From Symbiodinium natans (Eukaryota > Sar > Dinophyceae > Suessiales > Symbiodiniaceae), in assembly GCA_905221605.1 (NCBI GenBank), contig CAJNDS010001202.1, positions 688,354 through 752,353 of the forward strand: a stretch of DNA of 64,000 bases. The letters run 5' to 3'. The position numbers and the translations under genes were made by a program. This document shows positions 1-12,900 of the stretch, piece by piece. The notes under the pieces are model-generated. The model did no database searches. It had not been told where the DNA came from and saw nothing but the letters and a program-made list of their open reading frames with translations. Position 1 is the first letter of the stretch. Each line of letters begins with the position of its first letter.

Positions 1-281
1 GGATGTTTGAAAGCCAAAAGCGCCGTCCCCTAAGTCCTAAGCCCTAAGCCCCAAGCCCTAAACCCTAAACCCTAAACCCTAAACCCTAAACCCTAAACCC
101 TAAACCCTAAACCCTAAACCCTAAACCCTAAACCCTAAGCCCTAAACCCTAAACCCTAAACCCTAAACCCTAAATCCTAACTTTAAACCTTAAACCTTAA
201 ACCTTAAACCCTAAACCCTAAACCCTAAATCCTAAACTCCAAGCCCTAAACCCCAAACCCTAAACCCCAAACCCGAAACCC

Positions 282-401
282 TACTTGGAAGCTCTTTTGT
301 CTTAGTATGTCTACTGAGTATCCCCTGGAAACCCTTTGATAATATCCACAGCCCACCTTACTTACCCTACTTACTAAGTCAACAGCGCTTCACAGTAAAT
401 C
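282..401. mobile_element. Family B element, copy 1
   Basis: It starts TTGGAAGCTCTTTTGTCTTA and has an inverted right end TACTAAGTCAACAGCGCTTC. The core CCCCTGGAAACCC is shared with the other copies. Confidence 0.75.
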
Positions 402-427
402 CCAACAGCAGGAAACCCTGGAGTCCT

Positions 428-541
428 CTTGGTACTTTTTACCCCAATCATAGGTCTACTCATAACCTACAGGGAGGACTTAGGGGGCTAAAAAGTACAG
501 TTGGAACTGGGGTTGTAAGTACCCTGAACCTCCAAGGAACA
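428..541. repeat. Family C element
   Basis: It ends TAAGTACCCTGAACCTCCAA. It shares an order of TAAxAGTACAGTTxxAxxT...TAAGTxCCxTGAACCTCCAAG with copies at about 5573-5690, 37139-37257 and 55570-55666; copies are 65-80 percent alike by eye. Confidence 0.6.
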
Positions 542-886
542 CGCCTGCTGTCCCATTAAATCCCCTTCATGCACGCCTTATCTAGTCTCTCTATAGCTAT
601 GTAGCCCCGAAATAGCCACTGAATAGCCTTGGAAACCCTGACTCTAATCCCTCGACCCTGAATCCCAAAACCAAAACCCAAAACCCTAAACCCTAAACCC
701 TAAATCCTAAACCCTAAACCCTGAACCCTGAACCCTAAACCCCAAACCCTAAACCCCAACCCAGAGGCTTCGTCTGTAACCGACAGCTCCGCAAATCTAA
801 GCCGTAAGCCCTAAGCCCTAAGCCCTAAACCCTAAACCCTAAACCCTAAACCCTAAACCCTAAACCCTACATCAACTCGTGTGCAG

Positions 887-944
887 GAATTCAAAGACCT
901 GCTGGCAGAAGCGGGCGGACGACCAATTGTCCTGGACTTCTACA
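887..944 (+). CDS. Thioredoxin exon 1 (beta strand before active site)
   Basis: Acceptor GTGCAG|GAA, donor A|GCTCC (GC type). It encodes EFKDLLAEAG..., then IVLDFY, ending one base into the next codon. CCCTAAA repeats lie directly upstream and TTTAGGG repeats directly downstream. Confidence 0.75.
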
Positions 945-3900
945 GCTCCTTGCTTGTGCTTTGCAGGGTTTAGGGTTTAGGGTTTAGGGTTTCGGGTTTC
1001 GGGTTTCTGTTCCAGTCGAGGCTTCTGGGGGTGAGTTCGGGTGTAGCGTTTAGGGTTTAGGGTTTAGGGCTGACTGCCCGGCGCCTCGAGTGGCGAATTT
1101 GTTTCGAAAACGGGCACTTCCCCACCCACACCCGTGAGCTGTTGCAAGCTTTTTCAAGGGTTTAGGGTTTAGGGCCTGAGGGCCTAGGCTTGAAGGTCAG
1201 TCTTTCAGAGGTTTGGATTGCGCACGGCTTCGGGTTCGGGTTGAAACCTCAACGCCCAAACCCGATACCCCGCAAACTCCAATAATAACCTTCAAAGACT
1301 GAAGCCCTAAACCCTAAACCCCAAGCCCTGAATCCTCAACCCTAAACCCTCAACCGTAAACCCTAAACCCTAAACCCTACTAAACCCTAAACCCTAAACC
1401 CTGGATGATGCTTGCTTGGTGTCTGTGCTAGGGTCGCGAGATCCCGGTTTTGTGGGGGTTCAATATTTTGGGCTCTGGAGAGAGAGAGAGAGAGAGAGTG
1501 TGTGTGTGTATGAGTGAGTGAGTGAGTGAGTGAGTGAGTGAGTGGGTGGGTGAGTGAGTGAGTGAGTGAGTGAGTGAGTGTGTACATGCCTGTACATGTT
1601 TCAATGGTGCTATGTGGCAAGTTCTTCTTAAAACCCACCCACCGTTAGGGGGCGCCCAACGATGAGCCGAACAGTGTGGTGCTGAAAACGCACCTGCAAA
1701 TCGGAATGTGCCTGGGCTTGGCATAGCAGCTGGCAGCTCCACGATTGACGATACTTCTGCCTCCCCCTACATGTGTAGGGAGATCCCGAAGTGTGTGTGT
1801 GTGTGGGTTTAGGGTTTAGGGTTTAGGGTTCAGGGTTTAGGGTTTAGGGCTTGGGGTTTAGGGTTTAGGGTTTGGGGTTTAGGGTTTGGGGTTGCGTGTT
1901 TAGGGTTCGGGCTCAAAAGGGCCTATGATGATCTCAGTGATCGAAGAGAACCGAGGTGGCCTGCCAAGACCCCAAACCCCAAACCCCAAACCCCAAACCC
2001 CAAACCCCAAACCCCAAACCCCAAACCCTAAACCCTAAACCCTAAACCCTAAACCCTAAACCCCAAACCCTAAACCCCAAACCCTAAACCCTAAACCCCA
2101 AACCCTAAACCCCAAACCCTAAACCCGAAACCCTTCGCCCCAAACCCTAAACCCGCCGAGGCATGTCCTGCGGGCCTTGTCACATGATCGCGCCGGTGTT
2201 CCGGAAGATCTCGAAGGAGCTAGCGGTTAAGGGTTCAGGGGTTTAGGGGTTTAGGGTTTAGGGTGTTAGGGTGTTAAGGTTTTAGGGGTATGGGTTCTGG
2301 GTTATGGGTGTATGGGTTTAGGGTTTAGGGCGTTAAACCTTAAACCCTAAACCCTAAACCCTAAACCCTAAACCCTAAACCCTAAACCCTAAACCCTAAA
2401 CCCTAAATGCCCACCTGGCGTTCTTAGGCCGTACCCACCGTGGGGCTCATCCTTTCTTTACGACCACGCAAGCAAGGGAGACCCCCACGATCCTCTTCTT
2501 TTCACCAGGGGTTTAGGGTTTAGGGTTTAGGGTTTAGGGTTTAGGGTTTAGGGTTTATTCCACCTTGCGGCCTGTTTGTTGGGACCGGTCTCCCTGGCAC
2601 AGCCTGGCACTTTCTCTGAGAAGCCCTGTAGTGGGATGCCCCGGACGGGACCTTCAGGTCTTATTGGGCCCCTCCGCCCCGGATCCGAGGGGTGAGGTGA
2701 GGTTGGTTTTGGAGGTGGGGGTGATGTGGCGGATTAAACCCTAAACCCTAAACCCTAAACCCTAAACCCTAAACCCTAAACCCTAAACCCTAAACCCTAA
2801 ACCCTAAACCCTAAACCCTAAACCCTTACAGGCCGGTTCGGAGGTTTGGGGTTGTCCCGAACCCAAGGGTTCGAATCAGTGGCCCCTCCCCAAGATTGTC
2901 GGCAGACACGAACAATAGGCACTGGATGCCACCCCCCAGGGTTTAGGGTTTGTGGTTTGGGGATTAGGATTTCGGGTTTAGGGTTTGGGGTTTGGGGTTT
3001 AGGGTTCCGGGTTTGGGGCTGTAGGGTTTGCAGCCAAGAGTCATGGGAAACCAGCCGTAAACCCTAAACCCTAAACCCTAAACCCTAAATCCTAAACCCT
3101 AAACCCTAAACCCTAAACCCTAAACCCTAAACCCTAAGCCCTAAACCCTAAACCCTAAACCCTAAACCCCGCACGGGCCGCAAGGAGTTTGCTGGCAAGG
3201 CATACTTCCGTAAGGCCCAGATCCTCGTAGGGTTCAGGGTTTAAGGTTTAGGGTTTAGGGTTCAGGGGTTTGATGAGGGTTTCGCATATCCAGTCGCCCA
3301 GATCCCTAACCTCGAACTTCTGAACCCTAAACCCTAAAATCCTAAACCTTAAGTCCTAAACCCCAAGCCCTAAACCCTAAGCCCGAAAACCGCAATCCCC
3401 TAAGAAGCAGTTCCACAGGCAGGTGCTGCTCGATCTTCAGGAAATGGGTCCGTTGTTCATCCGTGTTGGAAGGGAATGGCAAGGTACTTTAAGGCCTTTA
3501 GTACCCTAAACCCTAAACCCTAAACCCTAAACCATAAATCCTCAACTGCAACCCTAAGAGCCACTAAGTTCAGGGGTTTTCACTTAATGGCTGAATCCCT
3601 TCCCCCGAATATTAACCCCCCCTACCCACAATACCGCCTATATACTCTAATATTATATTACTATCACTAATATTTCTACCATAGTACTATAAGATTCTAC
3701 AACAATAATATACAATAATACTACTATCATATTCCTATATCATTGCAAACTATTACTATCATTTCTAGGGTTTAAGGTTTAGGGCTGGTTTAGGAAGGTT
3801 TTTTAGGACTTTTTTTTTGGGTTTAGGGTTGGGGTTCAGGGTTTAGGGGTGCCATTTAGGGTTTTGGGGTTCCGGGTTTAGGGTTTAGGGTTTCGAGTTT

Positions 3901-6900
3901 CAGGCAGAGTTGGACTAGGTGGGCTCCTTTGTTCAGGCCTGGCTGTTCGCTGAGTGTGCGAAAAACATACGGACCCCCCTACAATCCTGACATACCTCGA
4001 ATGTTCACTAGCAATGTCTCCTGCTCAGACGGATTAGTATAGGGGTCGGAATCGTTGCTGAGAATATCCCCTTATGGTCCCTTTGTAATTCATACTCACC
4101 CCAAAACCCTACTCTAATTATTCAGGCCCCCTAGATTAAGCCTCTGTATCACTACACACGCAGTCATGGCTAACCCCTAAACCCCTAAACCCCTAAACCC
4201 CTAAACCCCTAAACCCCTAAACCCCTAAACCCCTAAACCCCTAAACCCCTAAACCCCTAAACCCCTAAACCCCTAAACCCCTAAACCTAAACCCCTAAAC
4301 CCCTAAACCCCTAAACCCCTAAACCCCTAAACCCCTAAACCCCTAAACCCCTAAACCCCTAAACCCCTAAACCCTAAACCCCTAAACCCTAAATCCTAAA
4401 CCCTAAACCCTAAACCCTAATCCCCCCAGACTGGGTCATTGTTGAAAAAAAACCATGTTTTCATTTTTCAATGAGTACTTCAACCCTGTAAGGAACAAGA
4501 ATGATCATCTGTAAGTAGTACCCCAAAACAATGGTGCGGTACATTCCAAGCCCCAAAACCCTCTAAACCCTAAACCCATAATCCTCGAGGCCTGGCCCTG
4601 AAAACTAAAAAAAGCCTGGACAGACTTCCTCACTTCTGAGGGGAGGTTGGATGGTAACCCTTTAAACCCCAGAGCCTCAACCCCACCCTAAACCCTAATA
4701 TAAACCCCACACCCCAAGCCCTAAGCCCTACTTCCGAAGCCCTAAGCCTTAATTTTTGAGCCCTAAGCCCTGAGCCCTAAGCCGCGAGCCTTCAACCCTA
4801 CCCTAAGCCCTAAACCCTGAACCTAAACCCTGGACCCTAAACCCTGAGCCCGAAGCCGTAAGCCCTGAGAAAAACAAACCTAAGCCCTGAACCCGACCAG
4901 CCGGTTCCGTGCAGTTGCCCCCGAGGCTACTAACGTCGTCAGGGCCAAAATTGCTCGGTTTCGGGTTTAGGGTTTGGGGTTTAGGGTTTGGGGTTTAGGG
5001 TTTAGGGTTTAGGGGTTTGGGGTTGAGGGCCTGTTCCTCGAATGCGGCGTTAGGCGAAATGCTGTGCAGGGCACAGCCATCACGCTCAAGGGCCAAGGGT
5101 TTTACAAGAGCTGCACGGTATTTCCGAACCCAGCTACAGAAACCTACTCAGCCCTAAACCCTAAACCCTAAACCCTAAACCCTAAACCCTAAACCCGAAA
5201 CCCGAAACCCTAAACCCTAAACCCTAAACCCCTATCCCCTAAACCCTAAACCCTAAACCCTAAACCCTAAACCCTAAACCCTAAACCCTAAACCCTAAAC
5301 CCTAAACCCTAAACCCTAAACCCTAAACCCTAAACCCTAAACCCTAACCTAAACCCTAAACCCTAAACCCTAAACCCTAAACCCTAAACCCTAAACCCTA
5401 AACCCTAAACCCTAAACCCTAAACCCTAACCCGAAACCCCAAACCCTAAACCCTAATTTCCGAATCCCTGGCAGGTGGACGTGGCCCGGAACCAGCAGCT
5501 GGCGCACCAGCAGAACATCCGTGCCTGGGCGCTCTACAAGGTTAGGGAAGGTGCTTGGGGGATAAGCCCGAAACTCTGAACCTTACTTGGAGGTTCAGCG
5601 GGTACGTATACCTCCAAATATAAGTTCAGAACCTACTTGGAGGACTTAAGATGCTTATAAGTAAAGTTCTAATTGAGGCTATCCCAAGCCCTAAACCCTA
5701 AACCCTAAACCCTAAACCCGAAACCCGAAACCCTAAACCCTAAACCCTAAACCCTAAACCCTAAACCCTAAACCCTAAACCCTAAACCCTAAAGCCCTAA
5801 TTTAAGAGCCTCCGGCTCAAGCCGCCGACCCCGCTGGAGCATAGTTGAAAGGTTTAAACGCGCTCGTCAGCTCAAAGGATGCCAAAAGTTGATTTGCTTG
5901 AGCCTCTGTGAAACGTTGGGGGGGGGGGGGGGGTAGGGGTAGCACCAAGACCCAAACAGGAGCTGAAGCCGCGGCGGGGGGGAGGGGGGGTAGGGGGGGG
6001 GGGTAGGGGGGGGGGGGAAAGGGTGGGGGAAAGGGGGGGCTGCGTTGGTTGGGAAGAAACGTTGGGGGAGAAGCCAAGCCCCCATCACTTAGCCCAGCAA
6101 CCGGCAAAAGGGGAGGGGGGGGGTCAGGGGGCTGGGTCCTATGTCCTGCGCGAAACCGCCTATGATCCGTGAGTTTATGCCGTGTGGGTGGCCTGGCCCT
6201 CCATGGAGCTGCCCGGGTACCCCCCCCTACCCCCCCCCCCCCCCGCGTTTTGGGGGGTCAAGGAGGGAAAGAGGGAGGCTTTCACTTCCTTTTCCCATCC
6301 AACACGCTGCCAGGGCGGACCCCTAAACCCCCAAACCCCTAACCCCCAAACCCTAAACCCTAAACCATAAACCCCAAACCCTAAACCCTAAACCCTAAAT
6401 TCAAGGGCCTCCGGCTCAAGCCGCCGACTTCGCAGGAGAACAAGTTCAAGGTTTGGGGTCTGGTGGATTGGGTTTGCGGTTCGGGTCTGGGTGGGGGGGT
6501 GGGGGGGTGGGGGGGTGGGTGGGGCCAGAGTGCCGGGGCGGGGGGGGGGGGGGGGGGGGGGGGGGGGTTTTTGGGTGGACAACGGAGCCCGACTTGGTAG
6601 CCCGGTTCAAGGTTCCCCTAGACCCTGAAGCCTAAGCCCTGAACCCGAAACCCTAAAACCTAAACCCTAAACCCTAAACCCTAAACCCTAAACCCTAAAC
6701 CCTAAACCCTAAACCCTAAACCCTAAACCCTAAACCCTAAACCCTAAACCCTAAACCCTAAACCCTAAACCCTAAACCCTAAAAAACCCCCTAAACCCTA
6801 AACCCTAAAACCCTAAACCCTAAACCTAAACCCTAAACCCTAAAAACCCTAACCCTAACCTAAAACCCTAACCCTAAACCCTAAACCCTAAACCCTAAAC

Positions 6901-9900
6901 CCTAAACCCTAAACCCTAAACCCTACCCTAACCCTAAACCCCTAAACCTAAACCCTAACCCTAAACCCTAAACCCTAAACCCTACCCCTAAACCCTAAAC
7001 CCTAAACCCTGACCCTAAACCCTAAACCCTAAACCCCTAAACCTAAACCTAAACCCTAAACCCTAAACCCTAAAAACCCTAAACCCTAAACCCTAAACCC
7101 TAAACCCTAAACCCTAAACCCTAAACCCTAAACCCTAAACCCTAACCCTAAACCCTAAACCCTAAACCCTAAACCCCAACAAGGGTGCACTTTTGCCCCT
7201 TTTTTTGGTTCAAGGTTCCCTGCTAAAGTCGCCAAGCGCCCCCCAACAGGGTAATCCTAGTGCAATATGATTCGTGGGCTACCAAGCCTCAGTGTGTTTG
7301 GGGTTTAGGGTTTAGGGTTTAGGATTTCGGGTTTAGAGTGTTTTTGCTTTTTGGGTGATTTCGTTGCCCTAGTGCGTGTCTGGGTGTGTTTGGGCCTTGC
7401 AGAGCCCCGGAAACCCCGAGCCCAAAAACCCGAAACCCTAAAACCCCCTCACCCTAAACCCCTAACCCTAACACCCTCAACCCTAAAAAGCCCGAAACCC
7501 TAAACACCCTAAACCCTAAAAACCCTAAACCCTAAAAACCCTAAAAACCCTAAACGCTAGAAGGCCCGAAACCATAAAAACCCTAAACCCTAACAACCCT
7601 AAACCCTAAAAACCCTACAAACCCCAAACCCCAAACCCTAAACCCTACAAAACCCTAAAAACCCTAAAACCCCTAACCCCCCACAAAAAACCCTAAAACC
7701 CCAAACCCGGATCCCTAAACCCTAAAAACCGTAAAGCTGTAGACCCTAGACACCAAAAACCCTAAAACCCCTGAAAAAAAGCACAGAAAACCCTAAACAC
7801 CACCCTAAAACACTCCCAAAAACCCTAAAACCCCTAAACAAAAACACAAAAAAACCCTAAACACCACCCTAAAACACTCCCAAGAACCCTAAAACCCCTA
7901 AAAAAACACAAAAAACCCTAAACACCGCCCCAAAAAAAACTCCCAGGTTCCATGCCGACTTTTCAGTTCTGGCTCCGCGGCAAGAAGCGGCACCAGTTCT
8001 CCGGGGCGGACGAGTGCCCGGGTTTAGGGTTTAGGGTTTAGGGTTTGGGGTTTAGGGTTTAGGGTTTAGGGTTTGGGGTTTGGGGTTTAGGGTTTGGGGC
8101 TTAGCAAAAACACAAGATATTTGTCCTTATAGTTTTTTTTACATTTTGTATGTGAGGGTTCTTGAGCAAGTAGTAGCTTAGGGTTGCGGGGGTTTGGCGG
8201 CTTCGTGGCTTCCCTCCGATAAGCAGGTCAAGGGCGTTTGCAGTGGGCAAGTCGTGAGATTGCAACCCCCACCGAAACCTGAGCCAGAAGCTTCTGCACG
8301 TCGTTCCGCCTCTGAACTTGCAAGCTCTGGAAAAGGAAGGTCTACGAATGTCGCACCTAAACCCAAAGTCCTAAACCCTAAGCCCTAAGCCCTAAGCCCT
8401 GAACCCTGAACCCTGAACCCTAACCCCTAAGCCACGTTGTAGCTCACAATCCACCGAGCACTCAGCCCGCGGGAGCATCGTTCACAGTCACAGGAGCCAT
8501 CATGCTTCCGAGCCCAACACCTTAAACCCCATAGACCCTGAACCCTAAACCCTAAACCCTAAACCCTAAACCCTAAACCCTAAACCCTAAACCCTAAACC
8601 CTAAACCCTAAACCCTAAACCCTAAACCCTAAACCCTAAACCCTAAACCCTAAACCCTAAACCCTAAACCCTAAACCCTAAACCCTAAACCCTAAACCCT
8701 AAACCTCTCTATCATAATGAATTTAAACCCTAATTCAAAAGTGGGCAACGGTGATTTTCGGCCTCAAAAGTGGGCAACGGTGACTTTTTTGGCCTCAAAA
8801 GTGGGCAACGGTGACTTTCCTGGCCTCAAAAGTGGGCAACGGTGACTTTCCTGGCCTCAAAAGTGGGCAACGGTGACTTTCCTGGCCTCAAAAGTGGGCA
8901 ACGGTGATTTTCCTGGCCTCAAAAGTGGGCAACGGTGACTTTCCTGGCCTCAAAAGTAAACCCTAAACCCTAAACCCTAAATTCTGAACTTTTTTCCTAA
9001 ACCCTAACTCGACAAAGCCTAGCGGCGAATCAGCGGCCGCTCCCCTAGATTGTTTGCAGATGTGAACACAACACCCAGAGGACAGGGGGGGAAGGGGGTG
9101 TGGCGGGGGGGGGGGGGGGGGGGGGGGGGCAGGCGGGGAGAGGGCAGAGGATCCGGAATCCCCCGCCCCTCATGCTCAAGATGCGCGCCGGAGGGGAAGC
9201 GGGGAGGGAGCAGCTGATGCTCATGATGCTCGACCCCCAGCTGATTGGATGCGTGCCCGGGCCCGCCAAGGATCCCCAGCTGATGCTCATGATGCGCACC
9301 TTTCCGGGTCCGCGATGCTCATACCGGACTTCTTTTTTAAGCGCCGGGCAACCAGGATATGTGGAAAGATTTGCGAAAAACATTGTATTTACGGCAGCTT
9401 CGCGTGTTTTTGGATCCGCGCAACGGCCTAAGTCCGCCAAGGCAGCGGAGATATGCTGGTGATGCTGGTTGTCCCGCGGCCCTACCCTGGACGGGCGGAG
9501 GAAGGGTGGAAGCGAGCCGACAGCGGCCCAGCTGATGCTCATGATGCGCGCTCGGAGGGGGTGGGTGGGGGGGGGAAGGCCCCAGCTGATGTTCGTGATG
9601 CGGGCCGGGTATGCTGTGGGTTTTTTTGGGTCGGCGTCATAATATGCGAATTCATGAGCCATAGTCCCTTATGCGCATATCTACCCATAAGCCTCTCAGT
9701 AGGGTTGCAAGGAGAAGAAGGTTAGGCCCTGGATTGCACAGAGGGTCCATAGATTTTGCTCGGATCAGATGTGCAAGATCTTTGAAATTGATCCGCAGAC
9801 GTGAACAAGGATTTCAGTAGTATGATGGCTTGCAAAACATTCCCCCACACCCTAAGCCTTAAAACTCCCAACCTCGTCCCCGCAGGTACTCGCTGAGAGA

Positions 9901-12900
9901 GTGGACGCAGAAGCTCGTTCAGGAGGCCGCATCTATGATCAGTTTCCTTTCAAGTTGAGGTGTGGGTTTGGATGTTCCCCCTAAATCTAACAGTCCCTAA
10001 CAGGGATTATAGTACCCCGCATTATCATCCCTATTAAGGGGTATAAGGGGGAACATCCCAAGGTGTAGGGTGAAACACTATGAGCCCTAAACCCTTTGGA
10101 ATCCCCTTGGCCCGCTAACTCGGCGAGCCCTCAACCCCTCAATTCCTCAACTTCCCTCAACCTCAAGCCCTTAAGCCCTACGCCCCTCAAACCCAAACCC
10201 CTCAACCTCTTGCAGCCCTTAAGCCCTAAACCCTAAGCCCTAAAGCCTAAACCCTAAGCCCTAAACCCCACTCTATCAGGGAAGGTTGGGGGCTGGAGGG
10301 TTCCGAAACCCCAGGCCCAAGACCTGTCAGGAAGCATCTGGGACGCGTGATGTTTAGTTCGAGACTGACTTAGCCAGTAGTAGAACTTTAACCTTTTTGG
10401 GGTACCTTCTTTAGTAGGAAGATTACAGTTTAACCTTTTGTGCTCCTTGGTTAGTGTGCATGTGCACCGCGAGCATGACATTTACAACGTTATTTACAGT
10501 GCTTCGTGTACGTGACATGCCGCAAACATCGGTGGACGCAGCGTTTTCGGCGCCTGCTGTTTCACAGCTTTCTTACTTCCTTCTTTCATCGGTATCTACA
10601 GTGTTTGTGGGTGACATGTCAAAACCACCATAAAATCACCAACGCGTTTGCTCCCAAAAGGAAGCATAATAATTTAGAGATATCGACATACCGCTGATTT
10701 AAAGACAGCCCAAGGTGAACCAAAGCAATCTAAGGCAGTATGCAAACCCGTGTTCGAAACTACAGGGGGGGCTCATATGTAGTCTCTGTCACGAAGCGGC
10801 TTACTAGAATGATAAACACGGAAATGGAACTCGCTTCATGATACAACAAAGACGAAGTTGACGGTAGACAGAGATGGCGAGCAACGGATGCTTTCAGTTC
10901 CGACTCAATATGAAACCAGAATCATACTTCCGGTGAATAGATGATAGAAAAGTCCTTGCACTAGGGTCAAGGGCCGGTTTAGGGTTTAGGGTTAGGGTTT
11001 AGGGTTTAGGGTTTAGGGTTTAGGGTTTAGGGTTTAGGGTTTAGGGTTTAGGGTTTAGGGTTTAGGGTTTTCGGTTTAGGGTTTAGGGTTTAGGGTTTAG
11101 GGTTTAGGGTTTAGGGTTTAGGGTTTAGGGTTTAGGGTTTAGGGTTTAGGGTTTAGGGTTTAGGGTTTAGGGTTTAGGGTTTGGATTGACAGTCGTAAGC
11201 AAACGGAAACTGTACGCTCATGGTTGGAGAGCAAATGTCAGGTCAGATGTTGGGCAAACAAAATTTGTTCTCACCATTTCAAGAAGTTAAGTTGAAGCGC
11301 TTCAGACTTTCTTTGAACCCTAGTTTCATTAGTTTTGCTTTTTAACATTTGGAATAGTACATCCGGAACTTTTGAATGGAATGAACACCCCATAGAAGCC
11401 CCATTGAAGAAGGGCTAAAGAAAGCTAACTGTGCAGCTCTGGCATGTTCTTCTGAGTGTTTCCGAGCTCAGGTGAAGGAAACGCAATGATGTAAGCATCA
11501 ATCTCGGGGTTTCGTATCATATGATAGAACCCTTCACCCCTTTGCCTGCTTGCAATTCGGCAAGAAACACATAGAACGTGTTCAATGTTGTCCAAGCATA
11601 GACATGTTCGGTTTCATGCATATTTGGGTGTAGGGTTTAGGGTTAATTGATATAAATCACTAGCGCAATCTTGGTTGTTGACAGCTCCGACGTAATCCGC
11701 TCCTCATCAGAGAAGCTGTTGTCTTCCAGGTAAACTGTTGCTTTGCAATTCTCTGCTAAACCCAAATTCCGAAATCCTACACCCTAAACCCTAAACCCTA
11801 AACCCTAAACCCTAAACCCTAAACCCTAAACCCTAAACCCCAAACCCCAAACCCGAATCATCCCTACACCTTCGAGGCAGATCGGGATGACATCATTGTC
11901 ACAAGAGAAGCACTGGAGGAGCCACGTTCACCACTCTTTGCTCCGGTTTCGGGGTTTAGGGTTTGGGGTTTTGGTTTTGGGTTTGGGGTTTAGGGTTTAG
12001 GGTTTAGGGTTTAGGGTTTAGGGTTTAGGGTTTAGGGTTTTTTTGTTTAGGGTTCCTGTATTGCCCGAATATTGCCCGAATATGGAATAATAAGCCGGAA
12101 CAATGCAACGTGCACTTGCAACAATTGGCAATGCGATGTGCACTTCACACAATGCAACGTGCATATGCAAATAGTAGGTCAAGCGTGATCGCCCATCTAT
12201 AGGGTTTAGGGTTTGGGGTGGGCTTTCCGGATGCACCAGATGGTTCAGGAAACAGCGGTTTTCTGGATTGAGTCGGGGCGGCACAAGAGGCTGGAGGAAC
12301 GAGGTCTCGGGGGTGGTTGTAAATCATATTGGGGGATGGTTAAAGAGGTACGCCTAGGAAGGCCTAAGCCCTGGATCCTAAACCTGTCCCCCGAAGCCCT
12401 TAAATCCCAGCTTGCTTGCTTGCCGTTCAGGCTTCGGGCTGAATACCCTAAACCCTAAACCCTAAACCCTAAACCCTAAACCCTAAACCCTAAACCCTAA
12501 ACCCTAAACCCTAAACCCTAAACCCTAAACCATAAACACCCTAAACCCAAAACCCTACACCCTAAGCCCTAAACCCTAAATGATAGGGGCACTTCCGAAA
12601 AGAGAAAGGGGTGCCCTCTATGCACCCCAAGATACCATCGAATCCCTATGTTCGGAAACCTCCAGAAAGACGCCTGAACCCCCAGAGCTCCTCAACCTGC
12701 CAAGTTTAGGGTTTAGGGTTTGGGGTTTAGGGTTTAGGGTTTAGGGTTTGGGGTCTAGGGTTTTTGGAGCTTCCATGGCGTAGATCCGTGCCCATATGTT
12801 GGGATGTTCCCCCTTGTACTAACAGTCCTTAGTAGGGATTATAGTACCCCACCCCCACTATAATTCCTATTAAGGGCTGGTCGTATAAGGGGGAACATCC

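Larger units (their letters stand above)
5521..7946 (+). other. Thioredoxin intron 4: repeat family G copies and telomere-like arrays
   Basis: A family C element occupies about 5573-5690 and CCCTAAA 5688-5800. Two copies of dispersed family G, with long G tracts, lie at 5803-6330 and 6402-6620. A long, partly irregular CCCTAAA array fills 6655-7180, and a decayed CCCTAAAAA/ACACCCTAAA field 7440-7945. Proline-rich or glycine-rich frames over the G tracts are not genes. Confidence 0.6.

Noticed and set aside
1-290. Chromosome end (true telomere) at the start of the window
   Set aside because: CCCTAAA blocks here are short, impure and no different from dozens of others spread over the whole window between exons.
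2860-2895. tRNA gene (GGTTCGAATC resembles a B box)
   Set aside because: The flanking bases cannot form a T stem or acceptor stem, and no D or anticodon arm is visible.
8733-8957. CRISPR-like array
   Set aside because: The 31-bp units are directly adjacent with no spacers, and the genome is eukaryotic.
9045-9662. 205-codon minus-strand ORF with repeated MSISWG
   Set aside because: It arises from the recurrent AGCTGATGCTCATGATGC motif and a G tract; composition is not protein-like and no start or splice context supports it.
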